Source: JAAYBQ01 sp035403465
Lineage (GTDB): Bacteria > Spirochaetota > UBA4802 > UBA5550
DNA: 64,000 bases
Assembly: GCA_035403465.1 (NCBI GenBank)
Contig: DAONFG010000002.1
Span: 62,001 to 126,000 of the forward strand
Direction: 5' to 3'
Below are positions 53,968 through 62,685 of the stretch, in pieces. Both the position numbers and the translations under genes were made by a program. The notes beneath the pieces were generated by a model, which saw only the letters and a list, made by a program, of their open reading frames with translations, ran no database searches and was not told the DNA's origin. Each line of letters starts with the position of its first letter. The stretch's first letter is position 1.

Positions 53968-54033
53968 TCTGTCATCTCCGCGCAGGCGGAGATCCACTTA
54001 TTTTCAAAATGAATTCTCTCTCTCAATGACAGA
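53968..54033. repeat. Palindromic repeat with GCGCAGGCG core
   Basis: TCTGTCAT at 53968 and AATGACAGA near 54025 are inverted arms. Inside, TCTCCGC GCAG GCGGAGA forms a hairpin. The core resembles the CCCGCGCAGGCGGG repeat dispersed in many bacteria. It lies directly after hemL. Confidence 0.55.
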
Positions 54034-54045
54034 ATTTTGACAAAT

Positions 54046-54075
54046 AAAAAAGCTGTTCTGACGAACAGCTTTTTT
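54046..54075. terminator. Bidirectional terminator between hemL and the tRNAs
   Basis: AAAAAAGCTGTTC pairs with GAACAGCTTTTTT around TGAC. It ends the heme operon on the plus strand and the tRNA unit on the minus strand. Confidence 0.9.
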
Positions 54076-54092
54076 ATTTTTTTACTTTTATG

Positions 54093-54165
54093 CATCCCCG
54101 AGGGGATTCGAACCCCTGTTGACGAGATGAAAACCCGTAGTCCTGGACCCCTAGACGACGGGGAC
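54093..54165 (-). tRNA. tRNA-Glu (anticodon TTC)
   Basis: Folds as a cloverleaf: acceptor GTCCCCG with CGGGGAT, anticodon stem ACGGG/CTCGT around loop TTTTCAT (anticodon TTC), T-arm GGGGTTCGAATCCCC. No CCA is encoded, fitting the presence of cca in this genome. Confidence 0.95.
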
Positions 54166-54183
54166 ATGCAGTTTACTTTTGTT

Positions 54184-54256
54184 TGAGTCGCCGGGGAATT
54201 GAACCCCGGACCCACTGCTTAAAAGGCAGTTGCTCTACCGACTGAGCTAGCGACTC
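54184..54256 (-). tRNA. tRNA-Lys (anticodon TTT)
   Basis: Acceptor GAGTCGC with GCGACTC, D-arm GCTCAGTCGGTAGAGC, anticodon stem ACTGC/GCAGT around CTTTTAA (anticodon TTT), T-arm CCGGGGTTCAATTCCCCGG. It is 18 bases upstream of tRNA-Glu, probably one transcript. CCA not encoded. Confidence 0.95.
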
Positions 54257-54363
54257 GCACTAAAGTAAAAACCTTTTACAAAATGAGATTCTAACTGTCA
54301 ATAAAATTAACAAAAAATAACAAAAAATTAAATAAAGAAACTTTTTGGCATCAATCCGGACAT

Positions 54364-54396
54364 AAAAAAACCGCTGAATCGTTCAGCGGTTTTTTT
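54364..54396. terminator. Bidirectional terminator after purA
   Basis: AAAAAAACCGCTGAA pairs with TTCAGCGGTTTTTTT around TCG. It lies 18 bases downstream of the purA stop on the minus strand and shields the tRNA-Lys unit. Confidence 0.9.
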
Positions 54397-54413
54397 GTAC
54401 TGATGAATGTATT

Positions 54414-55679
54414 TTAACGTTTGAAAGTATATTCCCTTCCAGGCCCCACAGAGATAAATCTCACCGGCACCTCAAGCTCATCTTCAATAAACCTTACATA
54501 GTTCCGGGTGTATTCAGGTAGCTCATCAAATGTCCTGCATTTTGAAATATTCTCTTTCCACCCGTCAAGTTCAATGAAAATCGGCTTGATGCTGCCGACC
54601 TCTGAAAGACAGATATCATCTGCTCTTTTACCCTGCAGGTCGTACCCGATGCACACATTAATTTTTTCAAACCCGGTGAGTACGTCGAGTTTCGTAAGAG
54701 CAATCTCTTTAATACCGTTGATTGCGATCGATTTTTTTACAAGCGGGAGGTCGAACCATCCGCACCTGCGTGGCCTTCCCGTTGTCGCTCCGAATTCATT
54801 TCCATTCACACGCAGTATTTCGCTCTCCTCTTCGTTCGCTTCAGTGGGGAAGGGTCCTTCTCCCACACGGGTAACGTACGCTTTTGCAATACCGATTACG
54901 TCATCAATATCAAACGCGCTAAGGCCTGAACCAAGCAGAGCCCCGCCTATTGTCGGGTTAGATGATGTCACAAAGGGATAGGTGCCGTGGTCTATATCAA
55001 GGGCATAACCCTGTGCCCCCTCAAGCAGAATTTTTTTCCCGTGTCTTGTCGCCTCGTGAAGGTGCTGCTGCGTATTGACAATCATCGCCCCAGCCTTCGC
55101 CTTGAAAGTCTCAATTATATCCATTATCTCATCGAGCATGAAAGCCTTCTCGGAGTTCATGGCAGCAAGCTGCAGGTTGGCGATCTTGAGCGCATTTGAT
55201 ACCCGTTTGATCAGGTAGTCTGTGTTGAAAATATCACCCGTCCTGATGCCGAGCCTGAGGCATTTATCCGCATAACAGGGGCCTATCCCCCTCTTGGTAG
55301 TTCCTATCTTATATTCACTCATCTCCTCCAGGGCGCCGTCAAGCTCCTTGTGGTATGGCATTATCAGGTGTGCCGAATCGGATATGAGCAGTTTATCCCT
55401 GACCTTATATCCCTGTTTTTCAAGAAGGTCTATCTCCTCGACAAGTTCCACGGGATCAAGGACAACACCGTTACCGATAAGGCACTCTTTACCTTCGTGA
55501 AGGATCCCTGACGGTATGAGGTGAAACACGAATTTTTTATCATTAACAACAACGGTATGGCCGGCATTTGCTCCGCCCTGGTACCTCACTACTATGTCCG
55601 AATCCCTTGTAAGGTAATCGACCATCTTCGCTTTCCCTTCATCACCCCACTGGGTTCCAATAGCAACTGTGCAGCCCAT
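54414..55679 (-). CDS. purA: Adenylosuccinate synthetase
   Basis: First committed step from IMP to AMP, with GTP and aspartate. The 421-residue protein begins MGCTVAIGTQWGDEGKAKMVDYL and has GNGVVLDPVELVEEI, KIGTTKRGIGPCYADK, EGAQGYALDIDHGTYPFVTSSN, TGRPRRCGWFDLP and LTKLDVLTGFEKI. The P-loop GDEGKAK replaces the usual GDEGKGK. I recall the same variant in Leptospira, which supports the spirochaete reading. Full length, own terminator downstream. Confidence 0.95.
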   Translation of the reverse strand: MGCTVAIGTQWGDEGKAKMVDYLTRDSDIVVRYQGGANAGHTVVVNDKKFVFHLIPSGILHEGKECLIGNGVVLDPVELVEEIDLLEKQGYKVRDKLLISDSAHLIMPYHKELDGALEEMSEYKIGTTKRGIGPCYADKCLRLGIRTGDIFNTDYLIKRVSNALKIANLQLAAMNSEKAFMLDEIMDIIETFKAKAGAMIVNTQQHLHEATRHGKKILLEGAQGYALDIDHGTYPFVTSSNPTIGGALLGSGLSAFDIDDVIGIAKAYVTRVGEGPFPTEANEEESEILRVNGNEFGATTGRPRRCGWFDLPLVKKSIAINGIKEIALTKLDVLTGFEKINVCIGYDLQGKRADDICLSEVGSIKPIFIELDGWKENISKCRTFDELPEYTRNYVRFIEDELEVPVRFISVGPGREYTFKR

Positions 55680-55813
55680 AATCGCCTCGTAAATGTATGA
55701 TAGTTAGACACAAAGGACCTATTATAATTATATAATCATAATAAACAAGTTTTTTTTCAAATGAAAATTGCATATAAAACCGGTTAAACCTGTACTTTTA
55801 ACTGCACGGGCGT

Positions 55814-56674
55814 TTAATCAGCATCTGTCAGCCTGCCGTCTTTAAGGAGCATTTCAACGCCATGATCCATTGGCGGGATTATTATTCCATAAACCAGGCT
55901 GGTAATGGCATCTATTTTCCTGATAGCATCAGCAGCTTCCTCAATACTTGTCAGTGGAACGGGAATTTTTTTTGCCATAACAAACTCCATGCTGTATTTA
56001 CCCAGGATTCTGCTGAATTCAAATGCCTCCCTTATAGCCGACTCATAAAAGCATTTCCTGTTTTCCAGCTGATCCATAACTTTTTCATTTTTGTTCCCCA
56101 CAGCCTGAAGCGCAAAAGAAAAAAGTCCTGCATTATCAGCCAGTTTCCGGTCTCCTGTACGTTCGGCAAGTCTCCCTAAAAATTCTGCTGTTTCCCCTGA
56201 ATATGATACCCGGCCGCACCTCAGGAGAATCCGTTCCCGCAGAAAATCATCAGCGTTTTTATGCGGGAATATATCTGTGTTTACGTCAAGATTCAGTCTT
56301 TTTATATACTGGCATGCATTGTTGCTGAACCGGCACCACTGCAGCGTTACCTTTATATCGCCGCTACTGATCAGAATGTCATGACTGGCGGTCTCCACGG
56401 TTGATATAATCCTGTTGATTTCACTACGGTCAAGACCCCGCGCAGGGAGCAGCGATTCAATTCTGAAACGCATCGCTGTATCGGGATAAAAAATAAGTTC
56501 ATACACAGGTGATGAATCGAACTCCCTGTTTTCAAGGAACGCGATAATCTCCCCTGCGCCTGACAGCCCCTCGCATGAGAGGAGAAAATGCCGGGTATCA
56601 TTATCAAGGTCAAGTCCGGAACTGAACCTGTTAAGAATTTCACCCGCAATAATTTGATGTAATGAATTCTGCAT
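55814..56674 (-). CDS. Protein of unknown function (286 aa)
   Basis: A soluble, mostly helical protein: HQIIAGEILNRFSSGLDLD, NDTRHFLLSCEGLSGAGEIIAFLEN, a region with paired cysteines and KRLNLDVNTDIFPHKNADD, and a helical C-terminus. No signal peptide or enzyme motif is seen, and I recognise no family. It lies between purA and the chemoreceptor, but is divergent from the latter. Confidence 0.6.
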   Translation of the reverse strand: MQNSLHQIIAGEILNRFSSGLDLDNDTRHFLLSCEGLSGAGEIIAFLENREFDSSPVYELIFYPDTAMRFRIESLLPARGLDRSEINRIISTVETASHDILISSGDIKVTLQWCRFSNNACQYIKRLNLDVNTDIFPHKNADDFLRERILLRCGRVSYSGETAEFLGRLAERTGDRKLADNAGLFSFALQAVGNKNEKVMDQLENRKCFYESAIREAFEFSRILGKYSMEFVMAKKIPVPLTSIEEAADAIRKIDAITSLVYGIIIPPMDHGVEMLLKDGRLTDAD

Positions 56675-56992
56675 TACAAGGTTATGCCTCCCAGGTACAG
56701 GTGCCGGTTGATTCTATATCTTTTGTCTTTATCATACCTGCAGAAAGAATGGTCATATTTATGGATACCGGTAATCTTTTCGGGTTGATCAGCACCGATG
56801 TAATAAGCGCCAGGTATTAAAAAAAGATCATTAATGTGCTACTCTATTATTTTTTTAATATTCCACCCACGCTTTATTCTCATCTGGTTGACATAGTCCC
56901 CTTACTGTGCATATATTAACAGGAATACGTGTCAATCAACTTTACATTAGACTGCTTCCCGTAAAAAGCAGCCTCTTTTAACCAGAGGGATT
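56675..56992. other. Divergent intergenic region
   Basis: No ORF or RNA gene. It holds the promoters of the unknown gene and of the chemoreceptor; I cannot name a convincing -35/-10 pair. AGAGGGATT before ATG at 56993 is the chemoreceptor ribosome-binding site. Confidence 0.35.
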
Positions 56993-58480
56993 ATGTCTGC
57001 CTTGAATATTGAAACAAGCCTTTTTAAAATAAACAGGAATGTCCTTGTAATAAACTGGATACTCGACACTCTCCTGCTGCTTGGCTATGTAATTGAATAT
57101 TTCAAGGGTGCAAAGACTTTAAGCTATATTATAACATTTTTTATTGTTATGATGATCCCACTGCTGTGGGCCACTATTCTTTACAGGCTTGATAAAAATG
57201 ATGAAAAGATAAAATATATAACCCTGTTCGGATATTTCATACTATATATTTTTACTGTTTTTTCAGCCACAAGGACCATGGTGTTTGTGTATATCCTCCC
57301 CATGCTTTCCATGTACCTTCTTTATTTTGACCTTAACCTCATGAAGTTCAGCTGTATTGCCATGGTGATTATTAATACGATCCGTATCATATGGCTTACG
57401 GGATTCATGGGACTCAGGGACGCATATATTACAACGGACTATACAATACAGATGGGATGCGTTATCCTGTTTGCTGTAGTATACATCAGCACCACAAAGC
57501 TGTCTAATGAAATAAACAGCGAAAAGCTGGGCAGAATTCACGAGGAACAGGATAAACAGAAGTCACTTATTGAAGATATTTTACATACGGCAGCAGTCCT
57601 TATTGAAAACTCAAAGAAGGCCTACGATATAGTCGAGAAGCTGGCACAGAATACCGGGAATGTTTCAATGGCCCTAAACGAGGTATCCAAAGAGACTCTT
57701 GAGGTGACCGGCAACCTTCAGAACCAGATGAAACTCAGTTCCCATGTAAGTGATAGCATCAACAGCTGTTTGTCTCTTGCTTCAGAAATGGGGAATGAAT
57801 CCGAAGGAACCGTGGCCAAGGTCACAGATGCACTCAAGGTAGTCGAGAACCTTACCTCGAACAGCGAAATTGTCCGGAATGAAGGGGCAAGGGTTAACGA
57901 GACAATTACCGGACTGATTAAGCAGTCCGAGGAGATTCGTAATGTAATCAATATAATCCGTGAAATATCCGACATGACAAATCTTCTTTCGCTCAATGCC
58001 TCTATCGAGGCGGCACGCGCTGGAGATGCAGGCAGGGGTTTCGCTGTTGTTGCAGACGAAATTTCAAAGCTTGCCGACCAGAGCCGTGAGTCAGCTGAAA
58101 GTATAGGCGGCATCCTTAACGGAATGAAAAACCATGTGGACGATTCGCTCTCTGCCGTAAACAGCCTCAGTGCCGCCAACAGGCAACAGGACGAGATGAT
58201 CGGAAACACGGAGTCTGTTTTCCGCGAAATGCTTGAGAGGATGAATTCAGTAAGGGAAAAATCGCGAAAGGTTATGGAATCGGTAACGGATATCAACAAT
58301 AATAACACTCGAATTGTCGAGGATATAAAACGCATAACAAGCTTCAGCGAGAAAACTGCATCTGTTACAGCCCAGGCCTCGGCAAAGGCAAGGGATAACA
58401 GAAATGTTGCGCTTGAAGGCAAAGAAGTTGCCAGTAAACTCATAGAGACATCAGCCGACATGGAAAAGTACAGGATCTGA
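56993..58480 (+). CDS. Membrane-embedded methyl-accepting chemotaxis protein
   Basis: A 495-residue chemoreceptor. About six membrane segments occupy residues 15-175 (YIITFFIVMMIPLLWATILY, YFILYIFTVFSATRTMVFVY, VILFAVVYIST), with no large periplasmic domain and no HAMP domain. The cytoplasmic signalling hairpin contains the CheA/CheW-binding tip SLNASIEAARAGDAGRGFAV. It probably senses through the membrane, for example electron transport or a hydrophobic ligand. No che genes are in the window. Confidence 0.8.
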   Translation: MSALNIETSLFKINRNVLVINWILDTLLLLGYVIEYFKGAKTLSYIITFFIVMMIPLLWATILYRLDKNDEKIKYITLFGYFILYIFTVFSATRTMVFVYILPMLSMYLLYFDLNLMKFSCIAMVIINTIRIIWLTGFMGLRDAYITTDYTIQMGCVILFAVVYISTTKLSNEINSEKLGRIHEEQDKQKSLIEDILHTAAVLIENSKKAYDIVEKLAQNTGNVSMALNEVSKETLEVTGNLQNQMKLSSHVSDSINSCLSLASEMGNESEGTVAKVTDALKVVENLTSNSEIVRNEGARVNETITGLIKQSEEIRNVINIIREISDMTNLLSLNASIEAARAGDAGRGFAVVADEISKLADQSRESAESIGGILNGMKNHVDDSLSAVNSLSAANRQQDEMIGNTESVFREMLERMNSVREKSRKVMESVTDINNNNTRIVEDIKRITSFSEKTASVTAQASAKARDNRNVALEGKEVASKLIETSADMEKYRI

Positions 58481-58610
58481 TAAAGCTCCCTCTTCAGAAT
58501 TTTCCCGATCAAATCAGTCTAATAATAATAAAGCCATACGCAAATATTATTGACACGGCCCTATTCCGATAATTAATAGACGTTACTTAAACGAATCCCC
58601 GGAGTGTGCA

Positions 58611-61256
58611 ATGGAACTTCCTTCTTCATATGAACCTAAAGATGTAGAAAAAAAATGGTATGAATACTGGGAAAAAGCCGGTTATTTTCACGCAGATGTG
58701 AATGACGGCAAAGAGCCATATTCAATAGTTATTCCCCCGCCAAATGTAACAGGGAACCTCCATATGGGACATGCCCTGAACAATACGCTTCAGGACATAC
58801 TTGCCAGGTGGCAGAGGATGAAGGGTAAATCCGTACTCTGGATGCCCGGAACCGACCACGCGGGAATAGCAACGCAGAACGTTGTGGAACGGCTCCTTGC
58901 AAAAGAGGGGAAGTCAAGGCATGACCTTGGCCGCGAGGAGTTCGAGAAACGCGTATGGGCGTGGAAGGAACATTCAGGAAACCAGATACAGGGGCAGCTT
59001 AAACGTCTCGGTTCCTCGCTGGACTGGCAGCGCGAAAGGTTCACCCTGGACGAGGGATTGTCCAGGGCAGTGCGGAAAGTTTTTGTTACACTTTACGAAC
59101 AGGGTCTCATCTACCAGGGGTACAGGATAATCAACTGGTGCCCGCGCTGCGAGACCGCCCTGTCAGACATTGAAACTGAATACAGGGAACTTGACGGCAG
59201 CCTGTGGCACATAAAGTACCCGGTAAAAGGCAGCAGTGAATTTGTCGTTGTGGCAACTACCCGCCCGGAAACAATGCTCGGAGATACGGGCGTTGCCGTG
59301 AACCCGGACGATGAAAGGAACAGCGGGCTCATTGGCAAAACGGTAATCCTGCCGCTCATGAACAGGGAGATTCCGGTTTTTGCCGATTCATATGTCGACA
59401 AGGATTTCGGGTCAGGATTCGTCAAGGTTACACCTGCACATGATCCCAATGACTTTGAAATGGGCAAGAGACACAATCTTGAAGAAATAATCATAATGGA
59501 TGAACACGCCGTGATAAATGAAAACGGCGGCGCATACAAGGGACTCGGACGGGACGATGCCCGCAGGAAAATTGTTGAGGACCTTGACAAACTGGGTCTC
59601 CTTGAAAAAACAGATAAACACGTACACTCAGTGGGCCACTGCTACAGATGCAATACGGTGATCGAACCCTACCTTTCCAAGCAGTGGTTTGTAAAAATCA
59701 AACCCCTGGCTGACGAAGCAATTAAGGTAGTCGAGGATGGAAAGGTCCGCTTTGTTCCGAAGAACTGGGAGAAAACATACTTCGAGTGGATGTACAACAT
59801 ACGCGACTGGTGCATCTCGCGGCAGCTGTGGTGGGGACACAGGATACCGGCATTCTACTGCAATGAATGCAGCCATGTCACCGTGAGCATGGCTGATCCG
59901 GTCAAGTGTGAAAAGTGCGGATCAGCCGCAATAAGGCAGGACGAGGATGTCCTGGATACATGGTTTTCATCAGCACTTTGGCCGTTTTCAACAATGGGGT
60001 GGCCGGACAATACGCCTGAACTGAAAAAGTATTACCCCACGAGCGTGCTTGTTACAGGGTTCGACATAATCTTCTTCTGGGTCGCGCGCATGATCATGAC
60101 CGGCGTGAAGTTCATGGGTGAAATACCGTTCTTTGACGTGTATATTCACGCGCTTGTGCGTGACGAACACGGCCAGAAGATGAGCAAGTCAAAGGGTAAC
60201 GTTATTGATCCGCTCATAATGATGGACAGCTACGGCACAGACGCTTTCAGGTTCACGCTCGCGGCTTTTGCGGCGCAGGGACGCGACATTATTCTCTCGG
60301 AAAAACGCATTGATGGTTACAGGTCATTCTGCAACAAGATCTGGAACGCAACAAGGTTTATCCTCATGAACCTTGGCGAAGACTTTAAACCTGAAAAAAT
60401 TGATAATAATAAACTTGAAAAGTTTGATAAATGGATATTACATTTACTTAACAATACCATTAAGAAAGTGAACGAGGCACTTGAAGGATATAAATTCAAC
60501 GAGGCGGCCAACACTATATATGAGTTCTGGTGGCATGAATTCTGTGACTGGTACGTTGAACTGGTAAAACAGCGGATTTACGGTAAAGGCAGCACAAGCG
60601 CCGAATCTTCACATATTGCAAAACAGGTGCTCTTTTATGTGCTGAAAAAAGGGCTGCAGCTGCTTCACCCGTTTATGCCGTTCATAACCGAGGAGATATG
60701 GCAGAAGATCAGGAGTGAGGGTGACGGGGATATAATTTTATCGCCATGGCCGCAGTTTGATGATTCACATGTTTTCGAACATGAGTCAAAGTATACCGAA
60801 ACATTCAAGGAGATCATATACAGGATTCGCAATATACGGGGCGAGATGAACATAGCTCCCGAGAAAAAGGCTGATGTAGTGTTCAAAACTACATCCCCGC
60901 TGATTTCAGAGGTAATAAATAAAGAAGCGCTGCATATTCAGGCTCTGGCAAAGGTGGAGTCGATAAGTCTTGATGCCACCTACAGTCCTGATAAGACCGA
61001 TGCCTCTGCGGTAATGGCAGATGCTGAAATATTCCTGCCGCTGAAGGGCCTGATTGATGTAGACAAGGAAAGGTCAAGGCTGGAGAAGGAGACGGGCAGG
61101 ATAATAACAGAGCTTGAAAAGGTGAACGCCAAGCTCTCCAGTGAAAACTTCACCGGACGTGCGCCTGCTGACGTTATTGAAAAGGAGAGACTTAAACAGA
61201 AAGAGTACAGCGAGATGCTCAACAAACTGAAAGAGAGCATCTCAAAACTCGGTTAA
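58611..61256 (+). CDS. valS: Valyl-tRNA synthetase
   Basis: Charges tRNA-Val. The 881-residue class I enzyme has PPPNVTGNLHMGHALNNTLQD near residue 45, the editing domain (TTRPETMLGDTGVAV), RDWCISRQLWWGHRIP, KMSKSKGN near residue 522, and the C-terminal coiled-coil (VDKERSRLEKETGRIITEL). Full length. AATCCCCGGAGTGTGCA precedes the ATG. Confidence 0.97.
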   Translation: MELPSSYEPKDVEKKWYEYWEKAGYFHADVNDGKEPYSIVIPPPNVTGNLHMGHALNNTLQDILARWQRMKGKSVLWMPGTDHAGIATQNVVERLLAKEGKSRHDLGREEFEKRVWAWKEHSGNQIQGQLKRLGSSLDWQRERFTLDEGLSRAVRKVFVTLYEQGLIYQGYRIINWCPRCETALSDIETEYRELDGSLWHIKYPVKGSSEFVVVATTRPETMLGDTGVAVNPDDERNSGLIGKTVILPLMNREIPVFADSYVDKDFGSGFVKVTPAHDPNDFEMGKRHNLEEIIIMDEHAVINENGGAYKGLGRDDARRKIVEDLDKLGLLEKTDKHVHSVGHCYRCNTVIEPYLSKQWFVKIKPLADEAIKVVEDGKVRFVPKNWEKTYFEWMYNIRDWCISRQLWWGHRIPAFYCNECSHVTVSMADPVKCEKCGSAAIRQDEDVLDTWFSSALWPFSTMGWPDNTPELKKYYPTSVLVTGFDIIFFWVARMIMTGVKFMGEIPFFDVYIHALVRDEHGQKMSKSKGNVIDPLIMMDSYGTDAFRFTLAAFAAQGRDIILSEKRIDGYRSFCNKIWNATRFILMNLGEDFKPEKIDNNKLEKFDKWILHLLNNTIKKVNEALEGYKFNEAANTIYEFWWHEFCDWYVELVKQRIYGKGSTSAESSHIAKQVLFYVLKKGLQLLHPFMPFITEEIWQKIRSEGDGDIILSPWPQFDDSHVFEHESKYTETFKEIIYRIRNIRGEMNIAPEKKADVVFKTTSPLISEVINKEALHIQALAKVESISLDATYSPDKTDASAVMADAEIFLPLKGLIDVDKERSRLEKETGRIITELEKVNAKLSSENFTGRAPADVIEKERLKQKEYSEMLNKLKESISKLG

Positions 61257-61277
61257 AATAAAAAACAGGAGTCTGCC

Positions 61278-62006
61278 ATGAAAAGGACATTCAAAATTTT
61301 TTCCGGTATCATTCTTATTGTTATGGCTGCAGCAGGGATTGCAACATCAACAGAGTACGACGATCTTCAGGTTAAGCCGCTTACGCTCGGCAGGATTCAG
61401 ATGCTCCCTGTGCCTAAGGGCAACAGGAATTACTTTTTCCTTCAGGCAATCGGGAACGATACAGTCATAATCATAGGTGATTTCACAACAATGGATAAAA
61501 GGATAGTTTATATCCTTGATAAAGGCGCTGACAATACAATCGACAAAGTAGTGGACTACTATCCTGAATACAAGAAGATGTACATTAGAAAAACATCTGC
61601 TTCAAAATACTTCAAGCAGGATATTGCGCAAATGAAGAGGGACATTATAGAAGGCACAGTCTTCACGACCAGCTTCACAGACCCGATGTATTCCATGCGG
61701 GAACTTGAATCAGTTGTAAAAGACTGGGATGAAATTGCAATAGGATCGGACGTTTATGGTTTCAATGTTGCTTACAGGGATATTGATGAAATAGATAAAA
61801 TTGCCGGACAGTTTTCATACGGGAAACGAGCTGGCGGTTACTATTTACTGTTTATAACCAACTTTTATAAAATTCGTGCTGTAGGCGAAGAGTTTCCTGT
61901 TCTGAAGTATTCAGTATACTGTAAAAACACTAACGATCCCGTGATCAAGGAGACTGTTGAAAGACTTTTTAAATACAACCAGCCGCTTTCATCCAGGACT
62001 AAGTAG
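61278..62006 (+). CDS. Exported protein of unknown function (242 aa)
   Basis: Starts with a signal peptide (TFKIFSGIILIVMAAAGIATST). The mature part is beta-rich with conserved-looking text (LGRIQMLPVPKGNRNYFFLQ, IIIGDFTTMDKRIVYILDKG, PEYKKMYIRKTSASKYFK). No lipobox and no enzyme motif. It follows valS by 21 bases, with AACAGGAG before ATG, so the two are probably cotranscribed. I do not recognise a family. Confidence 0.6.
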   Translation: MKRTFKIFSGIILIVMAAAGIATSTEYDDLQVKPLTLGRIQMLPVPKGNRNYFFLQAIGNDTVIIIGDFTTMDKRIVYILDKGADNTIDKVVDYYPEYKKMYIRKTSASKYFKQDIAQMKRDIIEGTVFTTSFTDPMYSMRELESVVKDWDEIAIGSDVYGFNVAYRDIDEIDKIAGQFSYGKRAGGYYLLFITNFYKIRAVGEEFPVLKYSVYCKNTNDPVIKETVERLFKYNQPLSSRTK

Positions 62007-62028
62007 CAGCCCGGACATACAGTATAAT

Positions 62029-62058
62029 AAAAAAACCCTTCGCAGGAAGGGTTTTTTT
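62029..62058. terminator. Bidirectional terminator
   Basis: ACCCTTC pairs with GAAGGGT around GCAG, with A-run and T-run flanks. It ends the valS unit on the plus strand and the thioesterase gene on the minus strand. Confidence 0.9.
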
Positions 62059-62068
62059 ATCGTCAGTT

Positions 62069-62557
62069 TCAGATACTGCAGTTCAGTTTCCCGGCCTGTA
62101 CAGCCTCCAGCCTTGCGCGTTTCCTCTCCTGTGCCTCGCAGTTTCTTCTTTTCTCGTCGTCAGTTTCAAGGATCAGCGGCGGAATTGGTTTCGGCCTTAG
62201 CTTTTCGTCAAGGGAAACAAACATAAGGTATGCGGAACCTGTGTGACGAACCAGTCCTGTTACAAAATTTTCCGCTTCAACACGTACCCCGATCTCCATG
62301 GAGGTCCTGCCCACAAAATTTACGCTGGCACTGACTCTCAGAAGGTCACCTACAAACACGGGACTGTGAAAGTCAACACGGTCAATCGATGCTGTAACCG
62401 CATTTCCACCGGTGTGCCGGACAGCGACTATGCCCGCAGTGTTATCAATAAGTTTGAGAATTACTCCCCCATGAACATTACCTGCAAGGTTTGCGTCCTG
62501 GTGTGTCATCTGCTGTACAACTGTAACGCTGCTCTCTTTTACTGTTTTCCCTTCCAT
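62069..62557 (-). CDS. Hotdog-fold acyl-CoA thioesterase
   Basis: A 162-residue thioesterase: HQDANLAGNVHGGVILKLIDNTAGIVA is the YciA/BFIT helix with the catalytic Asp, followed by AVTASIDRVDFHSPVFVGDLL and VGRTSMEIGVRVEAEN. Cleaves acyl-CoA; chain length is not predicted. The start ATG is at the divergent side of the promoter facing the SpoIID-transpeptidase gene. A terminator lies at its 3' end. Confidence 0.9.
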   Translation of the reverse strand: MEGKTVKESSVTVVQQMTHQDANLAGNVHGGVILKLIDNTAGIVAVRHTGGNAVTASIDRVDFHSPVFVGDLLRVSASVNFVGRTSMEIGVRVEAENFVTGLVRHTGSAYLMFVSLDEKLRPKPIPPLILETDDEKRRNCEAQERKRARLEAVQAGKLNCSI

Positions 62558-62685
62558 ATCAGTCCTCCCGAGAACTTTAATGATATATTAAATAACAATT
62601 TTCGATAAACTTTCATGATTATATCCGGCTTTAAACTAAGCGTGGAATAAGCAATTATTACTATGTATAAGTATTTAATTTAATG

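Noticed and set aside
54093..54256. tRNA pair as an integration site
   Set aside because: No integrase or repeated tRNA end seen nearby; ordinary tRNA cluster between terminators.
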